Positions 24,311-33,521 of a stretch of 64,000 nt of DNA are shown here, piece by piece; position 1 is the stretch's first letter, and each line of letters begins with the position of its first letter. The stretch is from contig NZ_LNUP01000002.1 in the NCBI RefSeq assembly GCF_001512295.1, forward strand, positions 1,489,446 to 1,553,445, given 5' to 3'. A program made the translations under genes and the position numbers. The notes beneath the pieces were generated by a model. That model was not told the origin of the DNA and ran no database searches. It was given only the letters and a program-made list of their open reading frames with translations. This DNA comes from Pseudomonas sp. EpS/L25 (GTDB lineage: Bacteria; Pseudomonadota; Gammaproteobacteria; Pseudomonadales; Pseudomonadaceae).

Positions 24311-25171
24311 TCACTCCGGCACGGCGCCGAAGAGGCCGGCCTGGTAGTCGCGAATCGCCTGACGAATTTCCTCGGCGCTGTTCATGACGAAGGGGCCATG
24401 GGCGACGATGGGCTCGGCGAAGGGGGCGGCGTGGCCATAGAGCAGCAGGGCGCCTTCACGGCTGGCCAGCTCCACGCGATCACCGTCGGCGGCGAACTCG
24501 AACAGCTGCCAGGGGGCTTCATCGTGGCCGGCGATCTGCACCGCGCCGCGGACGCCATAGCAGAACACCGCCTCACCCGCCGGCGCGGGTAGCACCACGG
24601 TGCCGCCGGGCTCGATTTCCACGGTCATCAAGGTGATGGGGGTTGGCGTCTCCACGGCGCCCTGAATCCCCTGGTAGGTACCGGAGGCCAAGCGGATGTG
24701 CACCCGGCCGTCGTCCGCCTCGATCAGCGGCATGGCTTCGGCCGATACGCCGTGATAGGCCGGTCGGGTGAACTTGAGCCGCGCCGGTAGGTTGATCCAC
24801 AGTTGCAGGATCTCCAGCTCGCCGCCGTCGCGCTTGAAGCTGGCCGGCGACAGCTCGGCGTGCACCAGGCCACTGCCGGCCGTCATCCACTGGATGCCGC
24901 CCGCGTCGATGACGCTCTCGTGGCCACCGCTGTCGCGGTGAGCGAGGGAGCCGGCGAGGATGAAGGTCACCGTTTCGAAGCCGCGGTGCGGGTGGGGGCC
25001 GAAGGGCAGGCCGGCGTTGTGCGGCGGATAGACCTGGGGGCCGTGGTGGTTGAGAAAGAGGAAGGGATCCAGATGGGGCAGGCCGGGCCCCGGCAGGGGA
25101 CGGCGGGTGTGGAGATCGCCGATGTCATCGCGGCGGGCGGGATGACGATGCAGCAGCGTACGGACGGTCAT
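24311..25171 (-). CDS. Pirin family protein
   Basis: 286 aa bicupin. The metal-site histidines of the N-terminal cupin are in FGPHPHRGFETVTFILAGSLAHRDS and the Glu/His set in AGSGLVHAELS; the C-terminal cupin holds the VFCYGVRGAVQIAG segment. Bacterial pirins bind iron and some have quercetin 2,3-dioxygenase activity or modulate other enzymes; the role here is unknown. It follows the sigma-54 activator gene on the same strand after 78 bases. Confidence 0.9.
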   Translation of the reverse strand: MTVRTLLHRHPARRDDIGDLHTRRPLPGPGLPHLDPFLFLNHHGPQVYPPHNAGLPFGPHPHRGFETVTFILAGSLAHRDSGGHESVIDAGGIQWMTAGSGLVHAELSPASFKRDGGELEILQLWINLPARLKFTRPAYHGVSAEAMPLIEADDGRVHIRLASGTYQGIQGAVETPTPITLMTVEIEPGGTVVLPAPAGEAVFCYGVRGAVQIAGHDEAPWQLFEFAADGDRVELASREGALLLYGHAAPFAEPIVAHGPFVMNSAEEIRQAIRDYQAGLFGAVPE

Positions 25172-25249
25172 GGCGGACCTCTCAGGCTTAAAACGCCAGT
25201 GTAGGGATACCCTCGCCGGGCGGGTACCCCGGTGGCGTTGCCGCGGTGG

Positions 25250-26335
25250 TCAGATGGAGAATTGCACCTCACGCTCCGGCCGGGGCGCCAGCGGGCGTCG
25301 ATGATTGACCACCAGTTCGCCGATGCGGATCAGATGGGCGCGGGTGACGTTGCGACTCAACCCCAGCAGCCGCGCCGTATGGACCTGGTTGCGGTGGCAG
25401 AAGCGATAGGCGGCGCGGACCAGGGCATCCTCGACGCGTTCGTGCAGGGCCTCGGGCTGCTCTTCGAAGAGTTGCGCGAAGGCCTCGGTGAGCAGGGCCT
25501 CGGTGGGCGCCTGGGCGGTCGGCTGGGGCTGGCTCGGCGTACGCGTAGGGCGCTGGACGAAGTGTAGGTCCTCGGCCTGCAGCTCGCCCTGGGGCTTGAG
25601 CAGCAGGGCGTGCTGCAGGGTGTTCTCCAGCTCGCGGATGTTGCCGGGCCAGGGGTGATCCAGCAGGCGCCGCTCCGCCGCCGGGCTCAAGGCTACCGGG
25701 GCCTGGGCATAGACATGGAGGAAGTGCCGGGCCAGCGGCAGGATGTCGCCCTGGCGCTGGCGTAGCGGCAGCAGCGGCAGGCTGACCACGTTGAGGCGAT
25801 ACCAGAGGTCCTCGCGGAAGGTGCCCTCGGCCACGGCCCGCTCCAGCGGGACGTTGGTAGCGGCGATGATGCGGACATCCAGCGGGATGCTGCGCCGGGA
25901 GCCGAGGCGTACCACCTCGCGCTCCTGCAGCACCCGCAGCAGCTTGACCTGCACCGACAGCGGCAGGTCGCCGATCTCGTCGAGGAACAGGGTGCCCCCA
26001 TTGGCCTCCTCGAACCAGCCGGCACGGGCGCCCAGGGCGCCGGTGAAGGCGCCTTTCTCATGGCCGAAGAGTTCGGACTCCACCAGGCTCTCGGCGAAGG
26101 CGCCGCAGTTGACGGCGACGAAGGGGCCGGCGTGGCGGTGGCTCAGGGCATGGATGTGGCGGGCGATCAGCTCCTTGCCGGTGCCCGTCTCGCCGATCAC
26201 CAGGACGCTGGCTTCGCTGGGCGCGATCTTTTCCAGGTGGGCGAGCAGCTCCCGGGAGCGCGGATCGGTGAAGACCTGAGCGGTGGCCCGGTAGCGAGGC
26301 ACCTCGGGGGTGCGCGTCAGGGTCAGCAGGGTCAT
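25250..26335 (-). CDS. sfnR: Sigma-54-dependent activator, Fis-type HTH (SfnR-like)
   Basis: 361 aa. It has no N-terminal sensor domain; after ~20 residues it enters the AAA+ domain: [15 protein letters not shown] (Walker A), [13 protein letters not shown] (sigma-54 contact), [13 protein letters not shown] (Walker B), [12 protein letters not shown] and [14 protein letters not shown]-terminal Fis-type HTH is [22 protein letters not shown]. putida SfnR is built like this and turns on dimethyl sulfone and other organosulfur genes in sulfate limitation; the missing sensor means its level, set by CysB, is the signal. Just 13 bases after a DszC-like gene, so cotranscribed with it. A -24/-12 promoter near 30.4 kb is a likely target. 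Confidence 0.82.
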   Translation of the reverse strand: MTLLTLTRTPEVPRYRATAQVFTDPRSRELLAHLEKIAPSEASVLVIGETGTGKELIARHIHALSHRHAGPFVAVNCGAFAESLVESELFGHEKGAFTGALGARAGWFEEANGGTLFLDEIGDLPLSVQVKLLRVLQEREVVRLGSRRSIPLDVRIIAATNVPLERAVAEGTFREDLWYRLNVVSLPLLPLRQRQGDILPLARHFLHVYAQAPVALSPAAERRLLDHPWPGNIRELENTLQHALLLKPQGELQAEDLHFVQRPTRTPSQPQPTAQAPTEALLTEAFAQLFEEQPEALHERVEDALVRAAYRFCHRNQVHTARLLGLSRNVTRAHLIRIGELVVNHRRPLAPRPEREVQFSI

Positions 26336-26348
26336 GGGCGAGTCCTCT

Positions 26349-27515
26349 TCAGGAGTAGAAACTGGGAGTGGGCAGGCGTTCGTTCAGCGCCCAGTCGCCC
26401 AGTTCATGCAATTTGTAGTCGAGCGGGTCGTGCAGGGTCTGGGTGCGCAGGTTGCGCCAGTAGCGATCCAGTCGTAGCGCCCCAGCGGTGGCGCGGGCGC
26501 CGCCGACCTCGAACAGCCGGCTGGCAAGATCCAGCCCATGGCGGCTGGCGGCGACCTTCGCGGTGGCAATGGCGATGGCCAGGTCGCCCCGGGTTTCCGC
26601 GGTGAGCGCCGTACCCTGGCGCCAGGCCTGTTCGAAGCCGAGATTGGCGCGCTCCACCAGCAGGCGGGTGCTCTCCAGGGCGACCCAGAATTCGCCGTAG
26701 TGGCGCAGGACATAGGGGTCTTCGCTGGCGCTGGCGGCGGCGGACTTGAACCAGGGGCGAGCCTGGTTGCGGGTATAGCGCTGGGCCTCGGCGAAGGCGC
26801 CTTCGCCGAGGCCCAGGAAGATGTTGGCGAAGATCAGTTGGGCCAGCAGCGGTCGCAGGCAGGCGAAGGGAGTGCTGAGCGGACCGGGCTCCCGCAGCCA
26901 TTCCTGGTCTTCGATGCGTACGGCGTCGAAACGGGCACTGCCGCTGTCGGTCTGGCGCTGGCCGTTGTTGTCCCAATCATCGAACAGGTGGATGCCCGCG
27001 CGCCCGGTCGGTACCACGGCGATCAGCAACCGGCCCTGGTCGTCGTGCTCCAGGGCCGAGAGCAGCAGCAGGTCGGAATCCAGGGCGCCACTGCAGAAGC
27101 TCTTCTGCCCGTCCACCTGCCAGGCGTCGCCCTGGCGGCGGGCGAGGGTGCGGCGGTCCAGCGGGTTGAGGGCGTTACCCCAGAACAGCGCCTCTCGGGC
27201 GGTACGTTCGAGCCAGGGCCGCCACTGCTCCGGCTGGCCGAACAGTTGGGCAGTCGCCAGCAGCAGATGGTGGAAGCCGAAGACATGGGCCAGGGAGCTA
27301 TCGACCCGGGCGAGCTGGCGCACGGCTTCCAGGGTTTCGTTCCAGGGAGCGCCCAGCCCGCCTAGCTCGGATGGGATGCTCAGGGCCAGCAGGCCGCTCT
27401 GGCGCAAGGCGTCCCGCTCGACCTTGGGCGTGCCGCCCCGGCGATCCCGCTCGACGGCGGTGGCGGCGAAGGTGGATAGCAGCGGCGTGAGGATTTCCAG
27501 CGCAGGATAGGTCAT
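26349..27515 (-). CDS. Acyl-CoA dehydrogenase-like flavin monooxygenase (DszC/SfnB family)
   Basis: 388 aa with the acyl-CoA dehydrogenase fold: N-terminal helices (LLALSIPSELGGLGAPW, RVDSSLAHVFGFHHLL), middle strand domain (WQVDGQKSFCSGALDSDLLLLSA) and C-terminal helical bundle with LFEVGGARATAGALRLDRYWRNLRTQTLHDPLDYKLHELG. The last segment is typical of DszC/SfnB-type flavin monooxygenases for sulfur compounds rather than true dehydrogenases. The neighbouring SfnR-like gene supports a sulfur role. The substrate is not known, and no flavin reductase gene is adjacent. Confidence 0.82.
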   Translation of the reverse strand: MTYPALEILTPLLSTFAATAVERDRRGGTPKVERDALRQSGLLALSIPSELGGLGAPWNETLEAVRQLARVDSSLAHVFGFHHLLLATAQLFGQPEQWRPWLERTAREALFWGNALNPLDRRTLARRQGDAWQVDGQKSFCSGALDSDLLLLSALEHDDQGRLLIAVVPTGRAGIHLFDDWDNNGQRQTDSGSARFDAVRIEDQEWLREPGPLSTPFACLRPLLAQLIFANIFLGLGEGAFAEAQRYTRNQARPWFKSAAASASEDPYVLRHYGEFWVALESTRLLVERANLGFEQAWRQGTALTAETRGDLAIAIATAKVAASRHGLDLASRLFEVGGARATAGALRLDRYWRNLRTQTLHDPLDYKLHELGDWALNERLPTPSFYS

Positions 27516-27671
27516 GGCGATTCTTGTAGGTTGGCAGGTCTGCAGGCGTTAGAACTTAAAGCCGCTCAAACCTGGATATGAAATATTTTTTGGTTATTAC
27601 GTAATAGTCTGCCCACTGCTGGCCACCCATCGTGTAAAGCGCCCGCTCGGTCCTTACTGCATTCAGTCAAC

Positions 27672-27698
27672 TAAAGGATCGGCCAGGTGAGGCGATAC
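27672..27698 (+). promoter_or_regulatory. Putative sigma-28 promoter of the PAS-PAS receptor gene
   Basis: TAAA (27672-27675), exactly 15 bases, then GGCGATAC (27691-27698). Six of eight bases match the GCCGATAA box and the spacing is exact. It lies 35 bases before the start of the receptor gene. Confidence 0.6.
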
Positions 27699-27732
27699 AA
27701 CGGCTACTCAATCCACCGAGCAGGTGCGCGCG

Positions 27733-29049
27733 ATGTTCTATAAGAAACTAAAGCAGGAACTGCAGCGCCTGCGCGAGCAGTCGAACTCCTTCTTGCGGCT
27801 GAAGGAGGAGCTGAATGCCGAGATGATCGGTGTCGAACTGGATGGCCGCGGCTGCATCACCTCGGTGAACGCCAATTTCGAAAGGGAAATGGGCGTACGG
27901 GCCGCCGACCTGTTGGGACGGCCCCTGACGGACCTGATCCCGGCGCACATCAAGAACGAAGAGCACAGCCGTCGCCTGCAGCAGAGCCTGAGTCGCGGCG
28001 AGCATTTCAGTGGCGCTCTGCGCCTCACGCGCGGCGACGGGCGCGAGGCCTGGCTCCGCGGCATCCTGCATCCCTTCCACGACAGCCAGGGCCAGGTGAA
28101 TCGCTTCCGGCTGTTCTGCAACAACCTGACCCGTACCATCGAGACGTCCCGCGAGCATGAAAGCCTGCTCAAGGCGCTGCGCCGCTCCACGGCGGTCATC
28201 GAGTTCAACCTCGAGGGCGAGGTGCTCGATGCCAACGACCGCTTCCTGCAGGCCATGGGCTACTCGCTGGTGCAGATCAAGGGCAAGCACCATCGACTGT
28301 TCTGCGATCCGGCGGAGGCCAATTCCGAGGCCTACCTCCAGTTCTGGGCACGGCTGCGCCGTGGCGAGTTCGTGGTCGACCGCTTCAAGCGGCTGGACGC
28401 CCACGGCCGGGATGTCTGGCTGGAGGCGTCCTACAACCCGGTGATCGATGCCCACGACCGGCTGTACAAGATCGTCAAGTTCGCCACCGTGATCACCGAG
28501 CAGGTCGAGCAGGAGCAGGCGGTGTCCGAGGCGGCCAGCCTGGCCTTCGAGACGTCCCAGCAGACCGACGACACCGCCCGCAAGGGCGCCGTGGTGGCAC
28601 AGCAGACGGTGGACGTGATGCGCGTCCTGGCCAGCCAGATGCAGGAGGCGGTGAAGGGCATCGAGGCGCTGGACAACCAGTCCCAGGTGATCGGCACCAT
28701 CATCAAGACCATCAGCGGTATCGCCGAGCAGACCAACCTGCTGGCGCTCAATGCCGCCATCGAGGCCGCGCGGGCCGGCGAACAGGGCCGCGGCTTCGCC
28801 GTGGTGGCCGACGAGGTTCGACAATTGGCCTCGCGCACCAGCAAGGCCACCGAGGAGATCGTCGGGGTGGTGCAGCAGAACCAGCAACTGGCCAGCGAGG
28901 CAGTGACGGTGATCGAGAACGGACGCCGCCAGGCCGAGCAGGGGCTGGAACTAGCCGGCCAGGCCGGGCAGGTGATCGTGGAAATCCAGGATGGCGCCCA
29001 GCGGGTGGTCGGGGCGGTGGGACGGTTCGCTCGGCAGCTGTCGAGCTGA
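27733..29049 (+). CDS. Soluble PAS-PAS chemoreceptor (BdlA/Aer-like)
   Basis: 438 aa with no membrane span. Two PAS domains (about residues 30-145, [20 protein letters not shown]; and 150-265, [23 protein letters not shown]) precede the receptor signalling hairpin with the [37 protein letters not shown] tip. This is the layout of BdlA, a biofilm-dispersal regulator, and of other cytoplasmic redox or oxygen sensors; the second PAS carries the [14 protein letters not shown] block typical of this group. Start ATG 27733 or GTG 27724. The sigma-28 promoter supports membership in the motility regulon. Confidence 0.88.
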   Translation: MFYKKLKQELQRLREQSNSFLRLKEELNAEMIGVELDGRGCITSVNANFEREMGVRAADLLGRPLTDLIPAHIKNEEHSRRLQQSLSRGEHFSGALRLTRGDGREAWLRGILHPFHDSQGQVNRFRLFCNNLTRTIETSREHESLLKALRRSTAVIEFNLEGEVLDANDRFLQAMGYSLVQIKGKHHRLFCDPAEANSEAYLQFWARLRRGEFVVDRFKRLDAHGRDVWLEASYNPVIDAHDRLYKIVKFATVITEQVEQEQAVSEAASLAFETSQQTDDTARKGAVVAQQTVDVMRVLASQMQEAVKGIEALDNQSQVIGTIIKTISGIAEQTNLLALNAAIEAARAGEQGRGFAVVADEVRQLASRTSKATEEIVGVVQQNQQLASEAVTVIENGRRQAEQGLELAGQAGQVIVEIQDGAQRVVGAVGRFARQLSS

Positions 29050-29119
29050 TCCCGCACGGGGCTGGCCGCGGCAACGGCAACCCGCGGGTTGCCGGTTTGC
29101 CTTGGACGACGGCTGGGCG

Positions 29120-30364
29120 TCAGCCCTGCTTGCCGCCGCCGCCGATCTGCCAGACGTAGGGCGGCTCGGTTCCCTCGATTTCCCAGGCGCCGATGATGCG
29201 CTCCTTGTAGATCAGCGGATTGTGCGAGGCGGCGGTGCGGGCATTGCGCCAGTGCCGGTCCAGTCCCTTGCTCACGCTGGTCGCCGAGGCGCCCAGGGCG
29301 TTGAACAGGTCACTGGTGGCGCGCAGTACCAGATCTGCCACGGCCGCCTGTGCCTGGGCGGATTCCAGCTCGGCCGCTACATTGGCCTGATGCTCGGCGG
29401 CAGCGTCGCCGGCATGGCGCGCCTCATAGGCGGCCTGGGCCGTCGCGGCCGCGCTCAGGGTCGCCGCCTCGGCGGCATAGACGAAGGCCGAAGCCTTGCC
29501 TACCACCTGCTGTACCTGGGGATCGGCGCTGGCGGCGTCGGCATTGCCATGGCTGTAGACGCGCTTGCGTGCCTTCACCTCCTCGGCGAAGTCGCGCACG
29601 GCGGCCTGGCCGCTGCCGGTGATCACGGCGAGCAGCACCAGTTGGTAGAAGGCGGTCTGGTATTTGAAGCGGGTGGCGAAGTCGATGAGGTTTTCCGGCT
29701 CCACCTGCACGTCCTCGAACACCGAAGTGCCGCTGGCGGTGGTGCGCTGGCCGAAGCCGTCCCAGTCGTCGGACTGGCGCACGCCCGGCTGGTCGGTGCG
29801 GATGGCGGCAATGACGTCGCCGCCGGTGTCATCACGCTGCGCATAGACGTCGATCCAGTCGGCGAACAGGCTGCCGGTGCTGTAGTACTTGGTGCCGTTG
29901 AGGCGCCACTGACCGTCTTTCTGGCTGACGCGGGTGATGACTTCGCCGAGCTTGACCGTGCCGATTTCGGTCCAGGCATTACCCACCAGCTCGCCGGCGA
30001 CGAAGCGCTCGAACCAGGCCTGCTGGGAGGTGCTGGCGTGGGCGTTGAGGCGATCCTCGACGAAGGCGAAATGGCCGCGCAGGGCCTGGGGCAGGTTGCT
30101 GTCGGCGGCCGCCAGTTCGATCAGCAGGCGCACCAGCTGCGGCAGGCTGGCGCCGCTGCCGCCGAACTCCACCGGCACTCGCACGGCGCCGAAGCCGGCT
30201 TCCTTCAGCCAGGCGACGGGGGCGTAGGGCAGGGTGCGAGTGCGTTCGCGCTCCAGGGCGCCCTCGGCGATACGGACGAAGATCGGTCGGAAGCGGGCGA
30301 CCAGGGGTTCGTAGTCGGGCGCCTCGGTGCGGGTAGGGGGCAGATGACGAGCGGGCAGATTCAT
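29120..30364 (-). CDS. Acyl-CoA dehydrogenase-like flavin monooxygenase (DszC/SfnB family), second copy
   Basis: 414 aa. It has the acyl-CoA dehydrogenase N-terminus (FGAVRVPVEFGGSGASLPQLVRLL), the middle domain (WRLNGTKYYSTGSLFADWIDVYAQRDD) and C-terminal GLDRHWRNARTAASHNPLIYKERIIGAWE, typical of DszC-type sulfur or aromatic N/S-monooxygenases. The start ATG 30364 has GAGGA six bases upstream; a longer reading is rejected. A well-formed -24/-12 promoter lies 41 bases upstream, so it is probably activated by the SfnR-like protein encoded 3 kb away. No reductase partner is seen. Confidence 0.84.
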   Translation of the reverse strand: MNLPARHLPPTRTEAPDYEPLVARFRPIFVRIAEGALERERTRTLPYAPVAWLKEAGFGAVRVPVEFGGSGASLPQLVRLLIELAAADSNLPQALRGHFAFVEDRLNAHASTSQQAWFERFVAGELVGNAWTEIGTVKLGEVITRVSQKDGQWRLNGTKYYSTGSLFADWIDVYAQRDDTGGDVIAAIRTDQPGVRQSDDWDGFGQRTTASGTSVFEDVQVEPENLIDFATRFKYQTAFYQLVLLAVITGSGQAAVRDFAEEVKARKRVYSHGNADAASADPQVQQVVGKASAFVYAAEAATLSAAATAQAAYEARHAGDAAAEHQANVAAELESAQAQAAVADLVLRATSDLFNALGASATSVSKGLDRHWRNARTAASHNPLIYKERIIGAWEIEGTEPPYVWQIGGGGKQG

Positions 30365-30404
30365 GATGATCCTCGGCGGACGGAAAGGACGACGCCAGAG
30401 CCAT

Positions 30405-30420
30405 TGCAAGAGTGTTGCCA
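30405..30420 (-). promoter_or_regulatory. Sigma-54 (-24/-12) promoter
   Basis: On the minus strand TGGCAACACTCTTGCA has GG and GC separated by exactly ten bases (GG-N10-GC), matching TGGCAC-N5-TTGCA with one main mismatch. It lies 41 bases upstream of the flavoprotein start at 30364. Confidence 0.75.
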
Positions 30421-30550
30421 GCCCTCCAGGGCCTGATCTGACAGGCTTTTCCACGCGCGTGCTGTCCTGGGGACAGCACGGCTGTACTGGCGCTGTTGGT
30501 AGGGCGACACCTGGCCGGTCGCGCTAGACTGCCGGTTTTGCGGAGCGCCC

Positions 30551-31543
30551 ATGGACATCCTCTTTCTCGGCACCTCCGCCGGCGTGCCGACCCGGCGGCG
30601 CAACGTCTCGGCCGTTGCCTTGATCGAGGACCAGGGCAAGGGCTGGTTCCTGATCGACTGCGGCGAGGCCACCCAGCATCAACTCCTGCGTACGCCGCTG
30701 TCGGCAGCGGATCTGCGCGCCATCTGCATCACCCACATCCATGGCGATCACTGCTATGGCCTGCCGGGGCTGCTGGCCAGTGCCGCCATGACCGGACGCA
30801 GCCAGCCGCTGGCGCTGGTTGCCCCCCGGGCGGTACAGGCCTGGCTCGGCGCTACCCAGGCGCTGACCGCCCTGCATCTACCGTTCGAGGTACGATTCCA
30901 TGCCCTGGAGGACTTTACCGGCCTGGCTCTGGGCGCCTGGGACATCGACGCCTTTGCGCTTTCCCATCGTGTGCCCAGCCACGCCTTCCGCTTTCGCGAA
31001 ACCCGTCGACCGCAGCGCCTGGACCCAGCGGCCCTGGCCACGGCAGGGGTGCCCCGCGGGCCGCTGTGGGGGCGTCTGCAGGCCGGAGAGGACGTACTGC
31101 ATGAGGGACGCCTGCTGCGCAGCGCCGACTTCCTGCAGGCTGCTTACGCCGAGCGACGACTGGTGGTGGCGGGCGACAACGATCGTCCCGAGCTGCTCGT
31201 CGAAGCCTGTCGCGGCGCCCAGCTACTGGTCCACGAGGCCACCTACGCCCAGGCGCATATCGACAAGACCGGCGAGAGCTGGGGTCACAGCAGCGCCGCC
31301 GGCATCGCCCGTTTCGCCCAGGCCCAACAACTGCCGGCGCTGCTGCTCACCCATTTCAGTCCGCGCTATCAGGCCGATCCGGCGCGTTCGCCGTCCATTC
31401 AGGAGCTGGGCGAGGAAGCCGCGGCCCACTACTCGGGCGAGCTGCACCTGGCCGAGGATTTTTCGCGGTTTCGGCTGGATCGGCAGGGGCGGCTCAAAGC
31501 CCTGGACCAGAGCGGCGGGGAGGGGAGAAGGGAACACCACTAG
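30551..31543 (+). CDS. rnz: Ribonuclease Z
   Basis: 330 aa MBL-fold nuclease. The metal motif is ITHIHGDHCYGLPGLLAS (residues 58-75), with further ligands in LSHRVPSHAF, VVAGDND, LVHEATYA and LTHFSPRY. It begins MDILFLGTSAGVPTRRRNVSA, the usual start of the family. RNase Z trims tRNA 3' ends; in bacteria that encode CCA, as here in tRNA-Ser, it may act in other RNA processing. Its promoter lies in the 186-base space shared with the divergent flavoprotein gene. Confidence 0.92.
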   Translation: MDILFLGTSAGVPTRRRNVSAVALIEDQGKGWFLIDCGEATQHQLLRTPLSAADLRAICITHIHGDHCYGLPGLLASAAMTGRSQPLALVAPRAVQAWLGATQALTALHLPFEVRFHALEDFTGLALGAWDIDAFALSHRVPSHAFRFRETRRPQRLDPAALATAGVPRGPLWGRLQAGEDVLHEGRLLRSADFLQAAYAERRLVVAGDNDRPELLVEACRGAQLLVHEATYAQAHIDKTGESWGHSSAAGIARFAQAQQLPALLLTHFSPRYQADPARSPSIQELGEEAAAHYSGELHLAEDFSRFRLDRQGRLKALDQSGGEGRREHH

Positions 31544-31656
31544 CTGGCAGAGCGGGTGCTCACGCCCTTGAACGACCTGTTTTCCTTGGGCATAGTGCGA
31601 ACGTTTATCATTTCAGGGTCGCCTCGACCCTTCGCACCTGTCCCTAGGAGAAGCAA

Positions 31657-32775
31657 ATGGTGGTGTCTTTGAACAAGGTTTCGACGCTGGGCGCTCTGGC
31701 GCTGCTGTCGCTGGCAGTGGCTGCCTGCTCCACCCAGGCAGAGGCGCCGCCGCCACCTCCGGCTCCGGTCCCGGTCGCTGCCGCGCCGGCCATGCCCCAG
31801 GCACCCGCCGAGCTCAAGCGCGTCGAGCTGGGCTATGGCCTCTACGAACTGGCCTACAGCCCGGCCAAGCAAGCGGTCTATGCCGCGACCGCCCAGTTGA
31901 CCAAGGGCGTCACCGGTGGGGTGATCTACCAGCTCGATCCGGCTACCCTGGCCATCACCGGGCAGATCCATACCGACCTGAAGAACTTCGCCCTGACCAC
32001 CGATGCCGCTGGCGAAACCCTGTTCGTCACCAACTCCCTGGATGGCGGCCTGACGCGCATCGACCTGCGTACCGGCAAGGTGGAGAAGCGCCTGAAATTC
32101 AACGAGATGGGCCGGGACGGCCATCCGGTCAATCCGCGCCAGGTCATCCTGCACGACGGCCTGCTGTACGTCGGCGGCGTCGGCGATCCGGGGGTGATCT
32201 GGGTGGTGGACGCCAAGACCCTGACCCTCAAGGCGCGCATCCCCAATGCCGGCAAGTGGGTGACCGGCCTGCTGTACTCCGAGGACACCGGGCGCCTCTA
32301 TGCGGCCAATGGCAGCGGCGAGGTGCTGGTGATCAATCCGCGCACCCGCAAGATCGAGCAGCGCTGGACCCCGGGCGATGGCGGCAAGTACCTGCTGCTG
32401 AACCTGGCCGAGGATCGCGCCAATCACCAGCTGTTCGTCACCGACAATTCCGAAGCCAAGACCGTGCTGGTCTTCGATATCCGCAGCGGCAAGGTGATCA
32501 AGCGGCTGCCAGTGGGCGATGCCCTGGCCATCAAGCTCAATACCAAACGCAATGAGCTGTACATCACCCAGCGCGAGACCGGTCGGCTGTTGATCCTCGA
32601 CGCCACCACCTACGCCGAGAAAAAGGCCTACGACCTCAAGCCCAATCCCAACAGCCTGCTGGTCAGCCCGGATGGCCAGACACTGTATGCGACGGTGAAG
32701 ACGCCCTTCGACAAGGAATACATGAATACCGCGCCGGAAAGCGTGGTGCGCATCGACCTCTCCGCGGTGAAGTAA
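31657..32775 (+). CDS. YncE-like beta-propeller lipoprotein
   Basis: 372 aa. Lipoprotein signal with the box LAVAAC (Cys at residue 24), a Pro/Ala-rich linker (EAPPPPPAPVPVAAAPAMP), then a seven-bladed propeller with YVTN-type repeats (LFVTNSLDGGLTRIDLRTGKVEKRL; LYVGGVGDPGVIWVVDAKT; LYAANGSGEVLVINPRT; LFVTDNSEAKTVLVFDIRSGKV; LYITQRETGRLLILDATT). Relatives are periplasmic or outer-membrane lipoproteins of unclear function, some linked to iron or DNA binding. GGAGA precedes the ATG. Confidence 0.88.
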   Translation: MVVSLNKVSTLGALALLSLAVAACSTQAEAPPPPPAPVPVAAAPAMPQAPAELKRVELGYGLYELAYSPAKQAVYAATAQLTKGVTGGVIYQLDPATLAITGQIHTDLKNFALTTDAAGETLFVTNSLDGGLTRIDLRTGKVEKRLKFNEMGRDGHPVNPRQVILHDGLLYVGGVGDPGVIWVVDAKTLTLKARIPNAGKWVTGLLYSEDTGRLYAANGSGEVLVINPRTRKIEQRWTPGDGGKYLLLNLAEDRANHQLFVTDNSEAKTVLVFDIRSGKVIKRLPVGDALAIKLNTKRNELYITQRETGRLLILDATTYAEKKAYDLKPNPNSLLVSPDGQTLYATVKTPFDKEYMNTAPESVVRIDLSAVK

Positions 32776-32883
32776 ACCGCGCCGCCCTGGCTGCCGCAGC
32801 GTCCTGCTGCGGTGGCCCCGGGCTTCCCAAGCCCACCGGCTTGCTCTTGAATGCATGGGTCCTACCATCAAGGAGCTGCCGCT

Positions 32884-33354
32884 TTGTCCGCCACCGATCT
32901 CAGCCTGCTTCCACTGCTGGAAGCCTCCTACCGCCGCTGGCTCGGCGAGCCGCTGCCGCGTCCCGCCGGACTGCCTGAGCCTGAACTTCCTGTCTGGCTG
33001 CATGAGTGGGCACCCTATGCCCTGCTGGCGCACGGTACCGAAAGCGATCCGCTGTTCTGCTACGCCAACAGGCAGGCGCTGAGCTGTTTCGGCTATCCCC
33101 GCGACGAATTCATTGGCATGCCTTCAAGGTTCAGCGCCTCACCCAAGGACAGGGACGAGCGACAGCGCCTGATGGAAGCGGTGGGGCGCCAGGGCTATGC
33201 CTCGGGCTACGAAGGCTGGCGGGTGGACAAGGCGGGGGAGGCATTCCAGATCCATGCGGGGATGGTGTGGAATCTGGTCGATGTCGACGGTATGCGCGTG
33301 GGGCAGGCGGCGCTGTTCTGGCCGGATCCGCAGCGGGTTGGGCAGCTGGAATGA
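32884..33354 (+). CDS. MEKHLA domain (PAS-like) protein
   Basis: About 156 aa. A single MEKHLA/PAS-like domain: LLEASYRRWLGEPLP, LFCYANRQALSCFGYPRDEFIGMPSRFSASPKDRDERQRLMEAV, GWRVDKAGEAFQIHAGMVWNLVD. Bacterial members are stand-alone small sensors of unknown ligand. TTG 32884 with AAGGAG eight bases upstream is the best start; an ATG at 32851 in frame lacks a ribosome site. It is followed by a triple-hairpin repeat and converges with the lactate operon. Confidence 0.82.
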   Translation: MSATDLSLLPLLEASYRRWLGEPLPRPAGLPEPELPVWLHEWAPYALLAHGTESDPLFCYANRQALSCFGYPRDEFIGMPSRFSASPKDRDERQRLMEAVGRQGYASGYEGWRVDKAGEAFQIHAGMVWNLVDVDGMRVGQAALFWPDPQRVGQLE

Positions 33355-33400
33355 GGTAGAGATCGTTGGGCTCGGCTGCGCGCGGAAGATCGGCGAATTC

Positions 33401-33477
33401 GTGGACAAGGCTGCGCCGTTGTCCACCCTACGCCTAGCCTGACGGCGTAGGGTGGAAAACCGCGCAGCGTTTTCCAC
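33401..33477. repeat. Triple-hairpin intergenic repeat
   Basis: Three abutting inverted repeats. GTGGACAA (33401-33408) pairs with TTGTCCAC (33419-33426), CCACCCTACGCC (33423-33434) with GGCGTAGGGTGG (33444-33455), and GTGGAAAAC (33452-33460) with GTTTTCCAC (33469-33477). The parts overlap, so the RNA could switch between folds. It lies between converging genes, where a bidirectional terminator would fit. Similar short repeats are common between Pseudomonas genes. Confidence 0.75.
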
Positions 33478-33521
33478 GCGAGGGTAATGCCAGGCTATCC
33501 CGACTCCCCCGGCCGGATGCT

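Noticed and set aside
27575..27640. Second -24/-12 promoter before the DszC-like gene at 26349-27515
   Set aside because: A GG-N10-GC pair exists on the minus strand (within the bases TGCCCACTGCTGGCCA at about 27611) but the -12 part is GGGCA, too weak to call.
33360..33521. CRISPR-like array at the hairpin cluster
   Set aside because: The repeats are inverted, not direct, and have no spacers. No cas genes are present.
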